Made by a program: the position numbers and the translations under genes. The notes under the pieces were generated by a model that worked only from the letters and a program-made list of their open reading frames with translations, searched no databases and had not been told where the DNA came from. A DNA stretch of 64,000 nt from Aptenodytes patagonicus (taxonomy: Eukaryota > Chordata > Aves > Sphenisciformes > Spheniscidae): positions 14,759,464-14,823,463 of the forward strand of contig NC_134958.1 in NCBI RefSeq assembly GCF_965638725.1, given 5' to 3'. This document shows, in pieces, positions 1-12,500 of the stretch (the first letter of the stretch is position 1; each line of letters begins with the position of its first letter).

Positions 1-363
1 TGATATTATTAGAATTATTAATCAAATGAAACATGTTCAGATGGAATGTTTGCTCTGTTTTTGATATACGATATCCATAATATAGCAAACTAAAGTAACC
101 TAGAAAAATAATTTTACAGTTAAATAATTGTAAAAACGTTACGATACTTACCATTTGCTGTGTCAGTTTTGGAAAAATGAGGTAATTCTTTGCTCATTGC
201 TCTGATACGCACTCTCAAACTTTTAGCTGAAGTAAGTCCCTCTACCACTTCCAGAACTCTCTTCAAAATGGACTAGCAAAATCTGTTGACCCTTTCATCA
301 TCTTCTCTTTGTTAGATTGTGGACTGTTTTTTAACAGAGTACTAATGCAATACTTCATTGCAG
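1..363. other. SPG11 intronic sequence at the left edge
   Basis: AT-rich intron leading into the first exon in the window, with no exon-like open segment of matching phase. The upstream SPG11 exons lie outside. Confidence 0.7.
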
Positions 364-542
364 TTTCAAGAACTGGAGAAAGGAACAAGACTTTTCCAGA
401 CATACAGCTGTTCTAGACTCATTGTTGAATTGTGATAGACATCGGGTTCACAATAGGAGAGTCAGAGTGATGTTTAACTGGGCTCAGTGGTGGGATGAGC
501 TTATTCAGGAAATGATTCTTCTCCCCAGAAAACCACGCCAAG
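364..542 (+). CDS. SPG11: SPG11 coding exon (window exon 1, ~exon 14)
   Basis: Follows a cag acceptor at 361-363. One base completes an upstream codon, then residues 1-59 begin FKNWRKEQDF and end LLPRKPRQ. The in-frame donor is AG|gcaagt, a GC donor, leaving one base (G) that combines with the next exon to give GAA. A GT lies 4 nt downstream (547-548) but would break the frame into the next exon. Confidence 0.88.
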
Positions 543-3500
543 GCAAGTATTCTGGTACTAAGGACTTAAAAGAAATTGTGAATTAAAAATCTGTCTTTGA
601 CGTAGTATATTGCAATTGTGTAGGATTGGCACTGATATAACTAAAGTTGTGTGCTACCACAGTAGGTCACTTATTTTTTGTCAGTGAAAATAGGTAAACA
701 ATGTGTTTTCATCCTGTTGCATTCTGGCAGGGATCTGTGTTTTTCCTGTAGAGGAAAATTTGGAACTAGCTGAAAGGGCTTGTCTAATGTATGGCCACTT
801 GTAAATGTCATACTCTGCTACGTTCTGTAATGCTTATTACACTGTAGTATTACATTTAGCTTTTCCAACATAAAGCTCTAACAAGCTGTAACAGTATACT
901 TAATCTCAGCATCATATTTGCAACCGTTCATTAAAAATATGTACACGTATAAAGAAATGTCCGTATTTCCCCAAGTAGTGCGTGTTTGTGCCAGTTTCAT
1001 CAGTTTGTCTTTTTGAAACACAGAACTCAAGACATGTAATCCTGAGGTTCTTTGGATGCACTTGACAGCCCAGCATGATTGGCTTAGTATTTCTTCATGG
1101 ATTGAAGAATCTGAGCCCAACCAGACTTTGTGTGGACAAGCTAACTGGCCCCCTCTTACTCCAGACATTATTGACCGGAACATGTTATGTAGTAGCTATA
1201 TGAGAAATGATATATTAAACAAGCTGGCTAGGTATGTGCCCTTAATGCATTATACTGACTTTCTCTCTTATGTGAAGCCTAAATCAGATAGTTATAGAAG
1301 TACATGTTAATAAAATCTTTGATAGGTATTAATTTTTATATTGTATTTAGTGCCCTTTTTTGAAATGGCATAAATCCATTAATAAATTTAATTTTAGTCT
1401 TGTACTTGCACTTTCTGTTATCTGAAAACAGTAAGAAACATGAGAGCAATAGAAATCCTCTATCAGCCCTTTGATCTTTCATAGCGGTGGTATTCCTGAT
1501 GCCCATTTTAATGCAAGGGAGAAAATTCTAAACACATAGCATTTCACTCCTCACGCCTTGTTCTCTGCAGTGAGCTGTAGTAACTACAATACTGTTTGAG
1601 CAGCATCAAACGTATTTTGGCACGTTGCGTTTGCCTCAATAGTGAAGTAATCCCCGAGGAGGAAAGGTCTGCTTTGTAATTTTGAACTGAAAACACCCTT
1701 CAGAACTTGTTAGAGGGATGACTGTCTAATCAGTGTGTATGTTCTTCCTCTTTTCTGATAGAAATGGAATTTTTGTCTGTTCTGAGTTGGAAGATTTTGA
1801 ACTTCTGCTCCAAAGACTGTCTTACCTTGGGGGAGTGCTGCAAAATCCTCACCCTGTTCCAAAATGCAATGCTGCAAGTGGTTTGGACTTCCATGCTCGT
1901 TTTGTCCTTCACTGTTTAGAACATAATTTGCAGCATCTGTTATACACTTACCTGGACTATTACAGGTATGGATGCTTTTCATCCCTCAAATCTCATGCAG
2001 ATTTAAATAATGAAACACAATTTTAATGGTTGGCAGTAAGAGTTTTCCTCGACCTTTCCTGTTTGGCGAGAAAGACTGCTTGGGTCACAACAGTGTCATT
2101 TAATGAAAAACTGTGGGGCAGTGCGTTAGGTTTCATGCCGTGTTTTGAAGCTTGATTCAGATTGTCTTGTCAATATTAATTTGTGTGTCAGTCATCAAAG
2201 GAAACAATTACAGTTGTAATTAGTATAATGTTATAATCAATACAATCTTAAATGAACCAAGACAACTTGTTCTTCAGAAACTTTCTCACTTGAGCACAAG
2301 TATGAGTTCATTCTTGATACGTTCACAAATAAAGAAATTGCTGGTTCCACCTAAATTAGGATTAGTTGGGATTTGAAGGAGAAAGCAATATTAGGTATTG
2401 GAACTATATGAATACTTTCCACTTAATGAATACTTTGCAGTTAAAATTTCTTAGCTGTAACTCCAATCTAACAGTGTAATTATTAAGAAGGTAAAAGTGG
2501 ACCAGAAAAAAACGAACAAATCTTTTTTTGGTTTTTTGTTTGTTTGTATAATCAATTTTAGTTTGCATAACATATTTAGACTATTCAGAGTGGTATTTGT
2601 GAGTCAAGTCCCTTCTTTGGAAAGTGTTTGGGCTTGTCAGGTCTAGAAACTATTACTTTGATTTTCGGAAGCAAGCAAGCACAGAAACATAATCTTAAAG
2701 AAAAGAACTGTCAGAGATGCTATACCAAGCTAAAGCTGTACATCTTGTAGAGAAGGGTGATGTGATTTGACTCTTTCATAAGAATGGATGAAATAAGTCA
2801 CTGTAACACCAAGTCAGATGCTCTTAATTTTTAATGCAGTGTTATTTTGGGGCAGAGGATGGTCACAAATACTGTATTTTCACTGTGCTACTACTCGTCT
2901 TATTTCCAGTTTAACTCCTTCAAATTGCCCTATTTTGGATAACAAGGAATTGCATGAAGCACATCCCTGGTTTGAATTCCTTGTGCAGTGTCGAGGGGTT
3001 GCCAGTAATCCACGAGGTAGGAGTCTGGCCTCGCTCAGGAGGTGGTCCGATGTTTATTCTGCTAGCTGAGTATTTGGCACAGCTGGATTTAATTCTCTGC
3101 TCTGTTGCAAACTGTTTTTTGACCGTGGCAAATCATTTACACGTGCATCAGCTCCTCGTCTCTAAAATGTGGATTATAATTCCTATTTAAACTGTACATA
3201 AAGATTTGGAGGCTGTAGATACATGAGAATTATTTTGTGTACGATCATCATTACCTCCAATTTGATTATGTTCCCAACAGGTTGAACAGAAGAATTCATA
3301 ATGAAATGCATACGCTATTAAAATTAAAGCTTCCTCTGGTTCTTGTGGTGCATTTTGACTTCTCTGCCCCTTGGATTATGTGTTTGGGGTTTTTTTGTTA
3401 CTGTCATTGAAAATCAGTAGAATTTGTGCCCTTAACTCATTTCACTTTTTTAAAAAACATTTCATCTTTTGTACAGGCACACATTAACAAATAATAACAA

Positions 3501-6500
3501 TAAGCCCAAGTGAAGTTTTTTCGGAAAGTGTGACCAGTGTACAATAAAGAATTGAAGCAATACAATGCTAAACTGTGGCACTCAATCCAAATCAATCTGT
3601 GTAGGTAAAACTGTGGTTTGAAACTGGGGAAAGCTTGGTAAAATTTAGAACAGCTTAACTGTATTTATCAGTAAATTGAGAAAAATTACTATTAACAACA
3701 AAAAATAGAAAATTCATTTTTCATAGTCGTAGAACAGTTTTAATGCATGATTTAATGATTTAATATTGTTTTTGCATGAAATTAAATCTCACTTTTTTTC
3801 TTCGAAGATCCAAAGATGATTTTTCAGGCTAGTCTAGCAAATGCTCAGATCTTGATTCCTAGTAATCAAGCCAGTGTGAGTAGCATGCTCCTGGAAGGAC
3901 GTACACTATTAGCACTTGCTACTACAATGTATGCACCTGGAGGTATTGATCAGGTACTGTGTGCAACAAATAGTTGATAAGCTTTTGGTGAAGTTCTCAC
4001 ATGGTGTTGAAAACTCAAAATAAAAATAAATATGCTAATGCCATCATATAATTTCTTCTCATATAAAAATCTGGTTTTGGTGTTCCGTGTTTCAGTGTTG
4101 ACCAAATGAAGAGCGGTTCAAGGTTACATGATTTAGAAATAGCAAGGCACAGTGGCTGTGAGTTTGAGTATTTAACTCCTTCATAAGAGTTACAGCTGAA
4201 AGTGTTTATAGGCACTTGTGTTCCTCAAATACGTTTAGTTTGGAAAAATATTTTCAATAAACTTTTAAAATGGTGCGCCTGTATTTGTTAGACAGCTATC
4301 CCCTTTTGTAGTCATTTGTAGTTTTTAAGTAAATGAAGCAATGGGTAACTGGACTGCTTTTCTGCTTGGATCTGTACAGGTGTTATTCAGCTTCCATATT
4401 TTTATTTTTAAAGGCCGAAAATCTGGACACATATCAAAAACTTCGGCTTACTGGTTACATTCTGTTAACCAGTTGCATTGTGCTATAGAGATCAAAAAGC
4501 ACATTATGAATGATTGTACTTTTAAAAGAAAAATGTTCGGTGAACCACATGTTGGAACAGAAGTTATTAATACAGATAGCTTTTTGATACATAGCACAGT
4601 AACCTAAAACATCAGGTAGTGTTGAAGATATGTCTAACATAACTTAAAAGGATATTACAGGAAAAAATTATACTTTCTGTGTTGTCACCGTATACCAAAT
4701 TCCCATGAGGTAGTTTGTTTGGCGCATTCAGAGATTGTTTTATTATTATCTTAATGCACTTTCTTCTTCCTAATGAAGTAATTTTGCTTCCTTGCAATGT
4801 AGGTGTTTCAGAATGAAGATATGGAAAAACCTCTAAAGAAAGTTGATCCACAGCTCTTAAAAATGGCCTTGACTCCTTACCCCAAACTCAAAGCTGCTCT
4901 CTTTCCCCCGTGTACTTCTCATGGAATTTTGCCACCTGACATCTCTCTCTACCATCTTGTTCAGGTACACAAAATGCTTCTCGGTAGTGCAGAACAAAAA
5001 TAAACTAAGAGAAGCTTGTTTTCAGCTAAAGCCTGGAGGGTGGGACCATATGTTGGAATCCTTAATTTGGAGCTAAAGTTTATAGCTTTATTCTGAACAT
5101 TTTTTTTAAATAGTATCTAAATATTGTGAGTTTGGCTTCCCCCCGCCCCCCCAGACATGTAAAGACATCTGCAGTGTTTAACTTCAGCAGTCCTGGAATG
5201 TCAGAGGAGTGGTATTCTTGCAGTGTTCAGTGGGCAGGTTGTTTAGTATTACAAAAATTAAAATGTTTTGAATTGTCTAAGGGAAATTGAAATTTAGAAT
5301 TAAAGGGTAGTGTCTCATGGCACGTCATGACACATTTCTGGGCAAATGTCTTTTACTTCAGATCTGTGGTATGAGATAAAGTTGGAAGAAATGCTACAAA
5401 TTATTCATTATTAGGACAGTGTTAACTTTGCTAAGATCACAGTTTAGCAAAATACTTAAGCGTGTTCTTTCCCTATTTCCTTAGACCAAAGTCTAAGCCT
5501 TTCTTTGCACTTGTTTGCGTTCTGATCCTACAGAGTAGATAAATATGTACCTTTGAGAGAGAAATGCGCAAGATACATCACTGCTTGATAGCAGCACAGG
5601 CCATTCCTGACTGTCTGCTGCTATAGCTCCCTAAATATTCTATAGTCTGGTCTGATGTGAAAATCTTAAGCTGTCTCAATATATTTTGGTTTTAATCTTT
5701 CAGTCATTAGTGCCCTTTGATCCCACTAAATTATTTGGCTGGCAGTCAACAAATACTCTTGCTGTATCAGGTATGTTACTTTCAAGTTTTACATGCTTTT
5801 CTAGCCTGAGCACCTAGGATAAAATACTTTCCAGTGGAATGATTTGGCAGATAAACTTATTCAAAAGGCCATTTCTTCTACAAAAAAAAAAGTGTAATTT
5901 ACTAAAATTTTGTTTTGAAATTGAAGTGTAGATAGGTTACCTTTTTCCATTAAGCTCTTCACAGATGGAATTTTTTCTACATGTATTATGAGATAGAAAA
6001 GCAGTATTTTCTTTTAAAAGCAAGTTGAGGGCCTAAGAAGTGATCTAGAGTTCCGATTTTACGACGAGAATTGGAATTTCAGTGGGGTTTGGGTATGCTG
6101 AGATTTGTATTAGAACAAGAGGAGAGATATTTGATTGTCATCTCATTTGTGGCTGAAAGCCATTTTCAATGTTTAATCCAACTGTTTATCAGCTCATAAA
6201 AATGATGATATTCTTTCTAGATGCATCAAGTGACTTTCCTCATTTTTCATCCCCTGAACTGGTGAACAAATATGCTATAATGGAACGACTGGATTTTTTG
6301 TACTATTTGCACCATGGACGTCCATCATTTGCTTTTGGTACATTTTTGGTCCAGCAGTTAGTAAAGAGCAAATCCCCCAAACAGTTGTAAGTCTTCTCAG
6401 AAATGATAGTTGGATAGTTCTGTTGAAGTTACAATCTAGCACATTAATCCTCCCCAACAGCAAACAAGTGGTGTGCATTGCATCACTTGAAATTTTAGGT

Positions 6501-9500
6501 GTCCTAGGAGTCTATTCAGTCTAGCATCGAGTAGGATAGAAATAAAATATCACCTAAAAGAAGGTGAGCTTTATTTTGAGTTACCTAAGTAAAATCTGCA
6601 CAATGAAAGCAAGGAATGAAAAATGTTCCAGTCATGTCAAACACAGGTAGGCTTTTCTTCTAGGGACCTGAGCCTCTAGATCACTTTGTAGAAAAAAAGA
6701 TGCCCCTTTTCTTTGACATTTCCCAAGGATGACACTTCTTTAGTTAAATTAATAAGACAAATAATGTACTGGAGATTGAAGGAATTAAATTTTCTGGCTG
6801 AAGCTTCAAAATGATGTGTTCAAAAGGATACAATCAAATTACACATCTTGCTTGAATATATTAAATTTACTATTAAGTATATTCCAAGTTAGTAGCAGTT
6901 ACATCAGAACAAATCACTTTGTTTCTAGAATGTCTTGTTTGTGTATTAGTCACTTTGTTTCTTTTCATCATTTCTATACAAATCAGTTTCTCTTGTGTAA
7001 ACAGATAAGATCTGGGCAAAAAGGAAAACATATGTTAATGTAGACTGAAGTACTTAGTAGTTTAAAAGACAGTCAAGCATGCACGGTTTTTCCAGTTACT
7101 ACTCTGGAAAAAATCTCAGATAACCAATAAACCAGCCACTGTAGAACCCTTTAGGGTACCTTTTTGGCTTAGCGCAATCCGCAGATCAGTTTCAGGTCCT
7201 TGATGCTGCAGTGCTTGGATTGTAAACTCTGCAATGGGACTTTTTGCACTAAAACTGCTGACAGGTGTTTTTTATTAATTATAATATCAAATGCATTGGC
7301 TTTAGTTTTTGTTAAAGTTTATTAAATTGCAAAGTGTGTAGTTATCATGTGTGAGGCTTTATTCTCATACCTACATTTTTTCATAAATATGAAACTTTTG
7401 GTTTGTAAATACCTTTCATGCTAATAAAGTCTGTGAGTTTAATAAACCTTGTAGGTACTTGTTTACATGGGGAATATTTGTGTTTGAAAATTGGTTAAAA
7501 ATCATACGTGTTAACCAGTGTTCTTTTTGTTTCAGGATTCAGCAAGCAGGAAATGAAGCCTATATTTTAGCTCTTTCTTTCTTCAGTGTACCTTCAGTAG
7601 GAGCAGCCTGTGTGTGTTTCCTAGAATTGCTCAGTCTCGACAGCCTCAAACTCAGGGTCGATATTAAAGTTGCAAACATGATTTTCAGCTACAGAACTAG
7701 GAATGAAGAATCTCAGCACAATCAAATAAGAGAATCTTTGGGTAAGGGTGTCTTTTGTTCGTTTTAAAATAGGGTACTATGTATTTATTGGGAAGAGAAG
7801 CAGAGATGGATTGAAAGATGGTGCCTAACTTCTCAGGAATGCAGTAAAAGCATCCTGTCCTTTGAAGAGCTAAAAATTTTGCTCTTCTTTTATTCCTGCT
7901 TCTTACTAATTTTGAAGGTGCATTTTGAACCTAGCATACCAAATAAAGCAGGAAGACTGTAATATGACATGCAGCCAGAATTGCGGGAGTATCTAATAGA
8001 CACTGTCAAACAGCTGCCTAAGGCTCAGTGTAATATTTAGTAAGGTTCAGCCTAATGTTGTAATAATATAACTAGAGGATTCAACAAAGGGACATTACCA
8101 AATCTCTTTTCTCTTCCGTACTTGAAAACTGTCTTACAGCTGCAGTGAAATCAGATGTTCAAAGCTGTAATGAAATTAAATTTATCCTAGGAATAACTTT
8201 AGAAAGTGGAATTTCTAACTATAGGTCCACAGGTGTCTTTTTGTCCCAATTAGGAAACTACTGGCATTTATTTATATTTTCCTGATCATTCTAAAAACAT
8301 AGATGTTATTTAAAACTATAGGTAGAGCTTATTTAAAAAAGCCAAAAGGTTATGTGGTTTGAAAGTTGAAATTCTTTTTCAAAAATCATGTAGCCACTTT
8401 GGTGCCAGACTTGGCCTAGTTATTGAAGCATGTACATTAATAGGATTTGTTCTGCTTGTTGATTCTGGTACTTTTGAAAATACTACCCTTACTCTAATCC
8501 CAAATAGCATCTCAGAAATAGTAATACGTTCTTTTAAACAGTTGAAAAGTTAACAAAATTGGCTAATGGTGAAAAAGCAGCAGCAGCAGAAGTTCTTATC
8601 TCCTTAGAAGAAGCCTTTTGGGATGCAGTTGAGCGTCAAGGAATAAAGAAGTGAGTAAAACATGATTTAAAGGATTATGCTCAAATTGAGATAGAGCGCT
8701 GAATTTTACCATTTGTGTATTCAGATAATATTAAAGAGATCCGTGTGTGTTTTATTGCAGTAAACTGAACAACAATATTTAAATTTAGAATATAGTCTCA
8801 GTATTTCAAATAGTAGAGGTAATAGAGGTATATTGGCAAGAATAAGGAAGTGCAGTCAGCACGTTAGACTCCCTGTTCCACAAAGCTCTTGCAGCACGCT
8901 TAGGAGTGAAGATTGTTGACTTTTTTCCAAAGTCTGCATTGTCAAGATAGGACAGTGTACCTGCCTTGGTGGGTGGGAATGGTGGTAGTATGGAAGTAGT
9001 GGTAGTATGGTAGCGTAGTATGGAAGCTCCCACAGTGGAATGTGACCTCATCTGTAGTGAAGTCAGTGGAAGTGCTGGTGTTGCCATTTGCAGGCAATGG
9101 ATCTCAGGGCACGTGATGACTTTGTACATTGTTAACATCTGGTATAAATACCAGTTTATTGCAGCTGAAACTCTTTAAATTCCATGCAGGACATCTAGTG
9201 ACTCTAGAAGGCAGTGGTCTTTGGTAATGCAGTTCTGTAAACTCCATAATACTGGACTGAGTACATCTTACCTAAAGGAATGTGCCAAATCCAACGACTG
9301 GCTGCAGTTCATGATCCAAATCCAGCTGTACAGCTACCAGCCAGATGAGGTAAGCTATCTGTGTATGATTTTAAATGAAGATAGAGTTTATCAAGAATGT
9401 TCTTTGTCTGTGATGTTAAAAAAAAAAAAAAGAAAAAATAGATTCTTTTAACAAGAGAATATAACTTTGTGGAGACAATATAAAATTGAAGCCTCATTAG

Positions 9501-12500
9501 TTTCCAGGGAGTTAGAAGTTGTCTCAGGATGCTCGATATCCTCTGATTGTGATAGCCATTCTCTTACAGCCGGATTTCCCAACTTTTCTACTTTTCCTCT
9601 CCCTCTTGGTATATGAAAAGCTAACACAAGACAAAGGAAATTGACTCCAGAGGGAGCTGACTGTTCAGCAGATATAATAATATACTTCTAAGAGCATGAA
9701 AGCTAACTATTAAAAGAGAAGATTAGGAAAAAAATTCCTTGTTTGAAAAATCTTACGTGATGTTATTAATCAGTAGTGGAGAAAACAATTTGCAGAGAGG
9801 AGTGATTTGAATGTCTCTTTGAAGTGAATTGGACACAAAAGTATTTGCCAAGAAGGGACTTAATTTTCATTTTAAATTTAGTTAAAATTATGACATACTC
9901 ATACTGTTTGTAAGTTTAATTTAAAATCATTTAGTTACTGTTTTTTTTATTGGAGAGTTACCATATGTTCAATGTGAGTTTTAATAAAGCCACTCATCTT
10001 TCCTTTCAAAACTTACATCGATTTTTGTGTAAAGATACTTAAGCTTTTGAGAATCCAAATCTTCCATTTTTGGTTTTGAACGTAATTTAAAAATTAATAA
10101 AATATTACCAATTTGTAAAAATGAAAAGCAATTTGGGAAAAGTAATGTGAGGAAGTTAACTGGAAAATTCCAGGTAAGATGATACTTAGGAGACCTCGGA
10201 TTTTAACTTTGATCTCTTTGTTGTTTTCTTGAAAAGAGAAATATGTAATTATACACAGCAACTAACTAGACACTTTTCATGATATGCTGTTAGCGGTACA
10301 AGAGACATGACAAAAACGAGTGTCTCTAGGAGGTATTTTAGCTTCATGTAAAAGGATGAGCTTCAATATTTTATTAGAATAATTCATACCTACAGAACAC
10401 TTTTTCCTCTCTAGGTCTCCAAAAATGTTCTAAAAAATCAAATTGAAGAATGTTTTATTCGTCTTTTCTGTGTATTTAGTGCTTCAGTCCTTCTTCCCCC
10501 TCGTTCTCTTTGGATCTCACTCTGTATAGATGCTTTTGGTTCTGTTTTCCTAGGTAATTTCTGTCCTTCAAGATTTCACTCCCATTTTACAAGATCACTT
10601 GATGTTGGCGTTGGAGAAGTTACCATTTTTGTGTCCTGATGCAGGGAGTCCTGAACACAGTGCTGCCAGTGTGTTCAAGAGCAAATATGCAGATAGTCTC
10701 TTTCAAATCCTTTTTCAATGTCAGGGGAACTCCAACCCTTCATGTTACCTTTTGACTGAAGGATTGAGAGAGCACGCTCCCATTCTGAGTGTTTTAGCAG
10801 CATGTTTCCAAGTGAGTATTGATGAAGTTATTTATCTTTTAGAGGAATAAGTAATTAAAAAGTGATGGTTGTGCATAATTATGTTAAATGGTAGATATGT
10901 AGGTTACATTCAAGTTTTTTTTCTGTTTTTGTAGTAATTGTAAATAGTATGACATAGTTGGCCAAGTGATATATAACGAGGTGATGTTTGTCTCTGGTTA
11001 TTATAAAACCATCATTTTTGTCATTTGACAGGATGCAAACATTATTCATTGTCTCTGTGTTTGGATAATTACTACTGTGGATGATACTACCAGAGCTGAA
11101 GCAACAAACCATATTCAAAGCTCAGCAGAAGATCACAAATGGGATCTTCATGACCTATCAGTTATCTGGAAAGTCTTTTTAGGAAAGCAAAAAAGTAAAA
11201 CGCTTCTAAATGGCTTTCAGCTCTTTTTAAAGGTAAGGTAATGTCTTTTTAGTGGTATACTTGAGTGTATCTCAAATCATCTTGGAGAGGAGATGGCCTA
11301 TAGATTCCCCCTCTGTCTTGCTATTTGTGGCCTAGATAACCTGGGTGTAATCCACTGAAAATCCCAGTCAAGTAAGAAAATCTTTGCATGGAAATTCTTC
11401 CAATTATTACAAATTTGCAGATCATATATCAACCTTGCATGCCATTTTAATAAATGAGAACTTTGTTGTTCTGGTGCTGAGGAAGACAAATTCTACATTT
11501 ATTGAGGTACTTTCAGGAAATAATTATAACCTATTTTTGTGTCTTAAAGGATTCCCCTTTACTGTATATACTGGAGATGTATGAACTATGTATGAACTGT
11601 AAAAAATACAATGAAGCTAAAACCAAACTGGACAAGTTTCAGGAAAGTCTCACAAAAGTAAGCAAATTCATTTTCTCCAATTGTCTTTGCCTAGGTCTTC
11701 CCTTATTAGAATGTGATAGGCATCTAATGTCATATATGAAAGTAATGAAAAAGGGTATGCTTAGAACTATCTAGGAGCTGATTTGTGAAGCAGTAGGTTT
11801 CAGCAGATTCTTTTTATTGCTGGCAGTTGATGGAAAAATGTTTTTGACAATTCAAAACCCGCAATGCATTTTTCTAAATCATTTTAAGTTGATATGGGCA
11901 GATTGAAATACAATGTCATCCTCCTTGTGTGAGCAGTTTACTGTTTGAAGGTTGGCATTGACTCAAGTAGGACCACTGTTGGTAAATTGAATTATTTGTG
12001 GTAAGTGTGGGATATTCTCTATTCTCTGTTGACCAGGGCAAGTCAATACTGAGCTGATAAACAAGTGACTTACAGGGAATATCTGTTTAAGAAAGACAAC
12101 TTTTTTGAATATGTTTCAAAGTTTCTGAAAAAGTCTGTGATATTGCTGTGATATTGCTTTAGTTTTGGTAGTTGTGTAGACTTTTCTTTGAAAATGACTC
12201 AGTGAACTGAATTACACACTTTGATTGAAACACTGATTTAGCAGTTGGTTTTAAGAGGACCAAAGTGTTTTCATGCAGTGTTCCTTGTTTGTCACATACA
12301 GATGTTTTCACAAATTATTTCAGTTCTTTCCATCACAATTTTCTAGTTCCCTGAATACCTTGGAAACTAACATTCCATGTCATTAGTGGCTTTCCTTCCT
12401 GCAATTCAAGCTAAGGCTGGATCGGTTTCCTTTCCTATGCGCCACTCACATAGTGGATATGCCAATAAAGTATACAGCTCTATGACAAGAGCTATTAATC

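Noticed and set aside
547-548. GT at 547 as the normal donor of the first SPG11 exon
   Set aside because: It would put the exon at 1024-1231 out of frame, and that exon carries clear spatacsin sequence. Kept only as a possible alternative donor.
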